64,000 nt of DNA from Forficula auricularia (lineage: Eukaryota > Arthropoda > Insecta > Dermaptera > Forficulidae): positions 4,214,985-4,278,984 of the forward strand of contig JALMQS010000073.1 of the NCBI GenBank assembly GCA_024734495.1, written 5' to 3'. Shown one piece after another: positions 57,631 to 64,000 of this stretch (the stretch's first letter is position 1; the number at the start of each line of letters is the position of its first letter). The position numbers and the translations under genes were made by a program. Below the pieces are notes generated by a model. It was given only the letters and a program-made list of their open reading frames with translations. It ran no database searches and was not told the DNA's origin.

Positions 57631-58920
57631 TATTAGGTTGTTCGGAAAGTCATTTCGTTTTTTCCCGCCAGAGGACTTAATTACGTTTTTTCGAAACTAA
57701 ATTCACACTTAAGCCCCATAACCATTATATGTCTTGAGAGCTGATATTGCAAGGCTTGTGTGTGAAAAAGTTCTATTAATTCTACCCAGTAGTTTTTGGT
57801 TGGTGCCCTTTTAAATATGGAGAGCAATAAGCAGCATTTTCGTCATATTTTACTTTTTAACTTCAGAAAAGGTAAAAATGCTGTCCAAGCGAGAAAAAAT
57901 TGACGGATGTGTATGGAGAAGGCGTGTTAACAGTACGCCAGTGCCAGAACTGGTTTGCAAAATTTCGATCCGGCAATTTTGATGTCGAAGATGCACCACG
58001 GTCTGGAAGGCCGGTCGAAGCTGACAAAGATGCGATAAAGGCATTAGTTGATGCAAATCGGCGAATCACCACACGAGAGATCGGTGAGAGGTTAAATTTG
58101 TCGAATTTAACTGTTTATGGTCATTTGAAAGGCATGGACTTAACCTCGAAGCTCGATGTGTGGGTGCCCCATGTCCTTACCGAGCGAAATTTGTGTCGTC
58201 GTGTTGACGCGTGTGATTCGCTCCTCAAACGTCTAGAAAATGATCCATTTTTGAAGCGGATTATTACTGGGGACGAAAAATGGGTTGTATACAACAATGT
58301 TAAACGCAAGAGGTCATGGAGCAGAAAAGATGAACCGGCTCAAAGCGTGTCAAAAGCCAACATTCACCAAAAAAAGGTGATGCTCTCCGTTTGGTGGGAT
58401 GTCAAAGGAATCGTTTTTTTTGAGCTTTTGCCGGACAATACAACGATTAATTCAGAAGTCTATTGTCATCAGCTGGACAAATTGAATGATTCACTTAAAG
58501 AGAAGAGGCCCGAATTAATCAACAGGAAGGGTGTAGTGTTCCACCAGGATAATGCGAGACCTCACACAAGTTTGGTCACTCGCCAAAAACTTTTACAGCT
58601 TGAATGGGACGTACTGCAACATCCACCATATTCTCCAGATCTGGCGCCTTCCGACTACTATTTGTTCCGGTCCCTGCAAAATTTTTTGGATGGCAAAACC
58701 TTTACCTCAAATGAAGATGTCAAAAACCACCTGGACGAGTTTTTTGCCAGCAAGGACCAAAACTTTTATGAGAGGGGAATTATGTTACTGCCAGAAAGAT
58801 GGCAAAAGGTGTTGGACCAGAATGGCCAATATATAATTTAATAAAATATTTATTCATTATACGAAAACTGTCTTTCATGTTCCCCAAAAAAAACGAAATG
58901 ACTTTCCGAACAACCCAATA
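57631..58920 (+). mobile_element. near-complete mariner transposon
   Basis: The element 57633-58918 (1286 bp) has about 30-bp inverted ends (TTAGGTTGTTCGGAAAGTCA and, mirrored, TTGGGTTGTTCGGAAAGTCA) and a TA duplication at 57631-57632 and 58919-58920. Length and structure are those of canonical mariners. One transposase ORF with a single frameshift. Confidence 0.92.
57817..58841 (+). pseudogene. mariner transposase, one frameshift
   Basis: The ATG at 57817 opens MESNKQHFRHILLFNFRKGK and meets a stop at 57901. The next frame (57900-58841, 313 codons) continues with TDVYGEGVLTVRQCQNWFAK, so one base is missing in an A-run at 57894-57899. Features of the long frame: HTH region with RSGRP (residues 34-38) and WVPH (88-91), catalytic Asp 125 (TGDEKW), Asp 217 (HQDNARPH) and Asp 252 (LAPSDYYLF), 34 residues apart: DD34D intact. 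It ends with ERWQKVLDQNGQYII. Motifs are nearest to the cecropia/mellifera type mariners. It cuts and pastes its own DNA when active; as read, this copy cannot make the full protein. Confidence 0.9.
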
Positions 58921-58921
58921 G

Positions 58922-59228
58922 TAAAGTTTAGGGAAAGCGGTGTTGGTTTATAGTGAAACATATATAAACACAGGAATTATTTAACGGGTTATAGTGGTGT
59001 TTCACAAAGAGGAAATAAAATTAAAAATTAAAAAATCTTTTAAATTATTTTGGAGATTTTTTTATTTATCTCTATACATATTTCGGGCTATGAAGGGTTC
59101 ATAGCCCGAAATATGTATAGAGATAAATAAAAAATCTCCAAAAATAATTTAAAAGATTTTTTAATTTTTTAATTTTATTCCTCTTTGTGAAACACCACTA
59201 TAACCCGTTAAATAATTCCTGTGTGATT
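58922..59228. mobile_element. Penelope-like terminal unit, perfect palindrome
   Basis: A minus-strand terminus (GGGAAAGCGGTGTTGG) at 58926-58960, then a near-perfect palindrome centred at about 59100 with CCCGAAATATGTATAGAG on each side, i.e. two half hammerheads joined without the CUGAUGA core. It lies immediately next to the mariner. Confidence 0.6.
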
Positions 59229-59264
59229 ATTAGGTCTGTAATATATATTTGTAATATTTTGCCC

Positions 59265-60240
59265 CCTCTTTCGCCCCCACGCACTCATTTTGGCTATTGA
59301 TTTTTACAGCATACATTTTATATAGTCTTAAAAACTAACATTACAAAATTTGATCTATATCGGAGAGAGTATTAATTTTTGCCCCCACTCACATTTTGGG
59401 AGGTTGAAATTATTTTTTAGATATTTGCAAATAAATAACTCTTAGTTTTCTAAAGAGTAAATGTACAAAAAAGCTAAAAATTTCTATATTTTGCCCCCTC
59501 CCCCCATACCTTCAATTTTGATAATTGATTTTTACAGGTATAGTTTCTTAAAGTAATAAAGAATAACTCTACAAAATTTGATCAAGACCGGAGAGAGTTT
59601 TAATTTTTGCCCCCACTCACATTTTGGTTAATTGAGGGGGGGGGGTCGGATTACAAAAAATCTTGAAATTATTTTTTAGATATTTGCAAATAAATAATCC
59701 ACAGTTTTCTAAAGAGTAAATGTACTAAAAAGCTAAAAATTTCTATAATTTGCCCCCCCCCTTCGCCCCCATACAGTCAATTTTGATAGTTGATTTTTAC
59801 AGGAATAGTTTCTTAAAGTAATAAAGAATAACTTTACAAAATTTGATCAAGATAGGAGAGAGTTTTAATTTTTGCCCCCACTCACATTTTGGATAGTTGG
59901 GAGTCGAATTTCAAAAATCCTGAAATTGCTTTTTAGATATTTGTATTTAGAATTTTATTAAGTAAAAATCAAGTAGATATCTTATCGTTCTTAATTGAAA
60001 ATGCATAATTAGTGTAAACACATTGCAAAGATATTTTGCCCCTTTTGACCCCTTTAGAGGTCGAATTTCAAAAAATCCTGAAATTAGTTTTTAGATATTT
60101 TAATTTAGTATTTTTATAAGTAAAAAGCAAGTAGATATTTTATCGTCCTTAAGAGATATCGCATAATCAGTGAAAACACACTTTGCCCCCTTTGACCCCT
60201 TTAGGGGTCGAATTTGAAAAAATCCTTTCTTAGTGAGCCC
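59265..60240 (+). repeat. diverged tandem repeat, three to four units
   Basis: Units contain TTTGCCCCCACTCACATTTT (at about 59378, 59606 and 59871), ACAAAATTTGATC and ATATTTGCAAATAAATAA; spacing about 228 and 265 bp. The style (C-run plus AT body) resembles the array of element X but the sequence differs. Confidence 0.65.
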
Positions 60241-60309
60241 CTATGTCATAGATTTAATATCCTCTCCAAATTTCATGTTTCTATGTCCAGTGGTTCTGGC
60301 TGTTTTGAT

Positions 60310-60340
60310 GATGAGTGAGTGAGTGAGTGTATCGGGCAAA

Positions 60341-60371
<31 letters not shown>
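60310..60371. repeat. GAGT and TA microsatellites
   Basis: GAGTGAGTGAGTGAGTG at about 60312-60330 and a (TA)n run at 60343-60371. Confidence 0.8.
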
Positions 60372-60373
<2 letters not shown>

Positions 60374-60805
60374 TTACCAAAATAAAAATGGAGAGCATTT
60401 TTTGTTGAAGACAGAATGAAATGATCTTAATTTATGGTGAATGTGGAAGAAGTGTGCCATAGGCTGCCATTGAAATGGATGCTGAGCGTTTTCCTGATAG
60501 GAATACACCCTCCCAAGCTTCATTTTATTGTGTTGTAAAAAACAGAAAATGTAAAGGCTACGAAGAAACTGAAACAGGCCAAAAATGAAATTGGAACTGG
60601 AATTCATCGAGAATACTTGCGATAACACCTTGGAATATCACAGAACAGTGTAGAAAAGTTATTAGATTATTAATTATTATTAAATTATTTATTTAATAAT
60701 TAAATATTTGATCATTATTATTTGATAATTAAGTTGAATAATTGTTAAAAATAATTATTAGGATATTAGGACTCAAGCTTGAGTTGTTTACCAAAAAAGA
60801 ATTTA
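60372..60805. other. AT-rich sequence
   Basis: A minus-strand ORF at 60374-60628 has no recognisable motif. TTTGATAATTAAGTTGAATAA-like sequence (60710-60740) also occurs at 51795-51830. Confidence 0.3.
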
Positions 60806-61215
60806 GTATTTTTGATTTTAAGTCGATTCTTCCACGTTTTCAGTAGAGGTTGCCATTAATAGTCAAAACATCAAAAATGGAATGCAATAAGGTTATTCCT
60901 CTAGTATTAGATAAGAATCGATCATTATTTTTGATTTTAAGCCGATTCCTCCATGTCTTCAGCAATGGTTACCAATAATAATCGAAGCGTCAAAAATCTA
61001 AGGTAGAATTATTATTCCTTAAGTACTAGATGAGAATCAATCGCTCTTTTTGATTTTAATTCGATTCCTCTATGTCTTCAACAATGGTTACCAATAAAAA
61101 CCGAAACGTCAAAAATCCAATATAGAATGGTTATTCCTCATGTACTAGATGAGAATCAATAGCTATTTATGATTTTAAGTCGATTCCTCCATGTCGTCAG
61201 CAATGGTAACGGATA
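60806..61215 (+). repeat. 119-bp tandem repeat, 3.5 units
   Basis: GATTTTAAGTCGATTC or a close variant starts at 60814, 60933, 61052 and 61171, exactly 119 bp apart each time. Units contain CCATGTCTTCAGCAATGGTT and TTATTCCT..GTACTAGATGAGAA. Confidence 0.9.
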
Positions 61216-61975
61216 AGAAAACAACGCGGTTGCTATGGTTACTTATAAAATTTCCTCCCAAATTTTTACCATTTCACAGCGAGTAGCCTAACCATTCTTA
61301 CTTAAGTTAGGTTAAATGAGCTATATTAAAACGATCAAATGAATAAATTTTAAAGAATTTAAAATTAAAAAAAGTACTATTTTACTATAGAGTAAAGTAC
61401 TTTAAGAATATGATTTTACTAAAAACTTTATTTAACCTTTTTTGTGGTCCCCAAGGTACTTAATTAGGATATTAAATTTCATCAAAATTGGTTAAGTCAT
61501 TTTCAAGATATTTAGAAAAAACCAAAAAAGTACTGAAATAAAGTACTAATGTTTGTGGAACCGATATGTAACAAAAACTAATCAGCAAGCTTACATTTTG
61601 TTAAACTAATGGTAGGTTTTCAACTTCATTTCAATCAGCGCAAAGGTGTGGAAAAAATCGTGGACGAAAAAAACGATAACACACACACACACACATCCAT
61701 CCATCCATCCATCCATCCATCCATCCATTCTTCCATCCCCACGCACCTCCAAAAATGGCACATTTTTGGCCTCTCGACAGATTCCAGGTAATTTTTAGCA
61801 AAACCGTCACGTGCTAAAATTCAATCTCATTGAATACTTCAACTTGTGACCTTAATTGAGTCTATGGGTTCCGTAGTATTTACCTGAGGACCCTCGAGTC
61901 GCGCTTGCCGCGAGGCGATTCCAATACTTTCTCCCATGCTTCGCATTGGATAAAGTAAAAACTCACCCGGTATAT
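61216..61975. other. mixed AT-rich sequence, microsatellites
   Basis: (CA)n at 61680-61694 followed by (ATCC)n at 61695-61731. GGGTTCCGTAGTATTTACCT at 61867 and CTCACCCGGTATATA at 61963 look like isolated transposon ends. Confidence 0.45.
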
Positions 61976-62450
61976 ATAGGTTTAATGAACAAGAGAAAAA
62001 TTGTTTTCATTGTTGAAATTAATTTTAAGGGATAATCTCTTTTGGGATAGACTATTGTTTAGTGAAAATTTGGGTAGGGTAGGCTCTAATGACCTAAAGG
62101 ATAAATAAAGGAAAATTAGAAGTACATTGGTTATTATCTATAAGCTAGGAATATATTTTTTGGGCTTTGTTATTAAAAGGTCTATTATAATATATATATA
62201 TTTTTTTTAATACTATAATAGACTTTTTAATAACAAAAGCCCAAAAAATATATTCTAGCCTATAGATATATCTTAATAACCAATGTACTTCTAATTTTCC
62301 TTTATTTCCTTTAGATCATTAAGTACCTACCCTAAATTTTCACTAAACAATAGTCTATCCCAAAAAGATTACTCCATACAGTTAATTTCAACAATGAAAA
62401 CAATTTTCCTCTTGTTCATTAAACCTATAAATACCTTTGCATTCGAATTT
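61976..62450. repeat. inverted repeat, about 215-bp arms
   Basis: Arms 61976-62196 and 62205-62450 are near-perfect reverse complements (ATTGTTTAGTGAAAATTTGG and its mirror). Directly followed by a Penelope-like unit. Confidence 0.6.
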
Positions 62451-62680
62451 TGTATTAGTTATAATTCTGTACTTTGCTGAAGAAGATGAGCTCAAAGCTC
62501 GAAATATATATATTGAAAGAAAAAAATCACCACTTGTATTTTTTGATTTTAATGTGAAACAAGTGACCTAGAAATCTTAACTCAGAGTAAATGATTATTT
62601 CATATAATATTTATTTACTTTTATCTTTATTAATGATGTTTCACCTTGCACCAACACCACAATCCCTATTAATTATGTAT
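62451..62680 (+). mobile_element. Penelope-like terminal unit
   Basis: A hammerhead-like motif at 62472-62519 (stem I CUUU/AAAG, CUGAAGA with three extra bases, GAGCU..AGCUC, GAAA, UAUAUAUAUU), then about 120 nt, then the terminus at 62637-62670. Same family as 523-704. Confidence 0.55.
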
Positions 62681-62985
62681 TTTATTATGTTACAAATAGC
62701 AAATCCGTACAACATTTTTATTAATTTTTATAATTAGGTATCGACTAAATACACAATTAAGTACCTATAACAGACAAATTATTTCATCGATAACATCGCC
62801 AAACGCCTCGCCTTGTGTTAACCTACAAATGTCCTTTTATTAACTTTTTCTTAATAAAATTCTATTTTTAAACTTTGTTTTTTTTCTTTTTCATTCATTC
62901 ATTTCATATTTACACCAAGTCATAAATAACTGTCCATCATATTAAAATAAATTCTGTTCATTATTTTATGTTATCTTCAGTCAAT

Positions 62986-63027
62986 GTTCTCCTGACGATG
63001 AGTTAAGAGCTCGAAATATATAGAGTA
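62986..63027 (+). ncRNA. hammerhead ribozyme-like motif
   Basis: Stem I CUC (UUCUC), core CUGACGA, stem II GAG/CUC with loop UUAAGAG, GAAA, UAUAUA, stem I GAG. Followed within 60 nt by TGTGAAACACCACCAACC, a variant terminus. Confidence 0.52.
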
Positions 63028-63059
63028 AACTAAAAAAATCTTTGTATTTTAATTTTTCT

Positions 63060-63175
63060 CCTTGTGAAACACCACCAACCAACTCCAACCTAATTTAATT
63101 TTTTACTGAGGCTTCGCGCCCCCCAGGAGGTCGCGACCCACACGTTGAAAAACTCTGCCATATATGAAATACATA
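63060..63175 (-). mobile_element. hAT-like terminus
   Basis: The inverse of the end at 46785: minus strand GAGTTTTTCAACGTGTGGGT CGCGACC. The partner end could not be fixed. Confidence 0.4.
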
Positions 63176-63499
63176 TAGGTGTTTAAAAAAAAATTGCGAC
63201 ACATCCTAGATACCAATCGGAATTTATACTAGTTGAAGGACTTGATATTTGATACACGTATCGAATATTTTAAAAAATCAGAGAAGCTGTTTTGATAAAA
63301 TTGCAAAATACCAAAAATCTTCAAGTAAACATATACTTTCCCGTTTCTTTGATTTTAACCACAATCTTGGGGTACTTCTCTTAGCCTCAAGATAGCTCAA
63401 ATTTCAAATCTCTTCGATTCAACCCATAGAGTAATATAGAGTGGAAGGCTACCGTATATAGAAAAAGCGCTCTCTAGCGACTGCACTTAGCAAACTCTT

Positions 63500-63820
63500 A
63501 GTTCTTAGAGCTATCCAAAGATCATAGAACATTCAACAAAAACAAGCTGGCAACAACGCATGTATTTAACCTAAAAAGTGGGTTAACTTTAGTACGTTTT
63601 TTCACTTCAATCATTGTCGCAACAGCTTTTAATCGTTTATTAAGAACTTTTTGTTTAATAAATCGACCTTTATAATGTATTTTAGCCGTCATTTCTATGA
63701 TAAAAATATTCAAGCTCGGACAATGTTGCCAGATTTGTCAAACGAGCACGGAATTGGCTAGTAGTGGTACATAAACAGCAAAAAGTTTAAGGCTTATGAA
63801 TTATGAATCCTTATTGTCTA
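63500..63820. mobile_element. element E relative, partial
   Basis: Matches the 3' half of element E copies 3 and 4 (CCAGATTTGTCAAACGAGCA, AAACAGCAAAAAGTTT, GAATCCTTATTGTCT). Instead of the terminal 50 bp it continues into an ORF at 63811. Confidence 0.6.
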
Positions 63821-64000
63821 TTCTGAGATGAGATAAAATCAACAATTCCCCCCAAAGCATGTTTTGCACGTAGCACGCGTTTTGCCGACTCCCAACACTC
63901 TTTCGCGGTCAAATTAGAAAAGTGCCGGACCACTTCATTCGCCAATTCATATATCCCCATGACTTCAAGGAACTGGAACTCCCTCCCAGCCTCCATCTTT
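63811..64000 (-). CDS. unassigned ORF, C-terminus, runs off window
   Basis: Minus-strand frame open from the window edge to the TAA at 63811-63813: MEAGREFQFLEVMGIYELAN, then EVVRHFSNLTAKECWESAKR and VLRAKHALGGIVDFISSQNR Q. The GC content is higher than the surroundings, and the sequence looks like a real soluble helical protein end. Its stop codon lies in sequence shared with element E copies 3 and 4. I infer the C-terminus of the protein of the coding form of element E; no family recognised. A host exon is the alternative. Confidence 0.45.
   Translation of the reverse strand, partial: KMEAGREFQFLEVMGIYELANEVVRHFSNLTAKECWESAKRVLRAKHALGGIVDFISSQNRQ

Noticed and set aside
57863..58309. Minus-strand ORFs over the mariner
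   Set aside because: Antisense shadows of the mariner transposase.
60806..61215. CRISPR-like array
   Set aside because: Full 119-bp units repeat without unique spacers; it is a plain tandem repeat in a eukaryotic sequence.
61609..61791. 60-codon ORF with His/Pro/Ser repeats
   Set aside because: It is a translation of (CA)n and (ATCC)n microsatellites.

Overview
This is a very AT-rich animal nuclear sequence, most likely from an insect or other arthropod. The reasons are spliceosomal GT-AG introns (some only 65-69 nt), genes with small exons, and a repeat set typical of arthropods: mariner, hAT, a Penelope-like element with a GIY-YIG endonuclease, non-LTR retroposons, tRNA- and 5S-derived SINEs and Helitron-like ends. 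There is nothing prokaryotic: no operons, CRISPR, rRNA operon or long single-exon host genes. I cannot name the species.

Two host genes can be assembled by matching splice sites and reading phase. On the plus strand, nine exons between 2361 and 30646 join without a frame break into a 351-residue protein. It has a basic Arg/Ser-rich start, a Gly/Pro/Gln linker, an RG/RY-rich block, a very acidic block and a second RG-rich block ending in a stop codon. I do not recognise the family. On the minus strand, six exons between 55331 and 41334 join in frame into the membrane acyltransferase domain of an NRF-6-like (nose resistant to fluoxetine, acyltransferase-3) protein, lacking its N-terminal part and probably its extreme C-terminus. 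The two genes converge.

Almost everything else is mobile DNA sitting in introns and intergenic sequence. It includes a nearly complete mariner (57633-58918) with DD34D residues and one single-base frameshift; an internally deleted mauritiana-type mariner (48067-49350) that carries a 396-bp element with a 3-bp duplication and itself lies beside a hAT transposase remnant; four hAT elements with recognisable 8-bp target duplications; one SINE nested in a hAT; two 5S-rRNA-derived SINEs; several non-LTR RT fragments; four copies of a TA-flanked element whose coding relative appears to enter at the right edge; and tandem-repeat-bearing elements.

The most unusual content is a scattered set of short hammerhead-ribozyme-like motifs (CUGANGA, stem II, GAAA, palindromic UAUAUA or CUAUAG, then complementary stem I). 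They sit in repeats that share a terminus of the type TGTTTCACC..ACACCA. One (43407-43449) lies just downstream of a Penelope-type GIY-YIG coding remnant, so I read them as long-terminal sequences of Penelope-like elements or their non-coding derivatives. Most of these units, and many unrelated repeats here, occur as head-to-head inverted pairs; at least fifteen long palindromes were seen.
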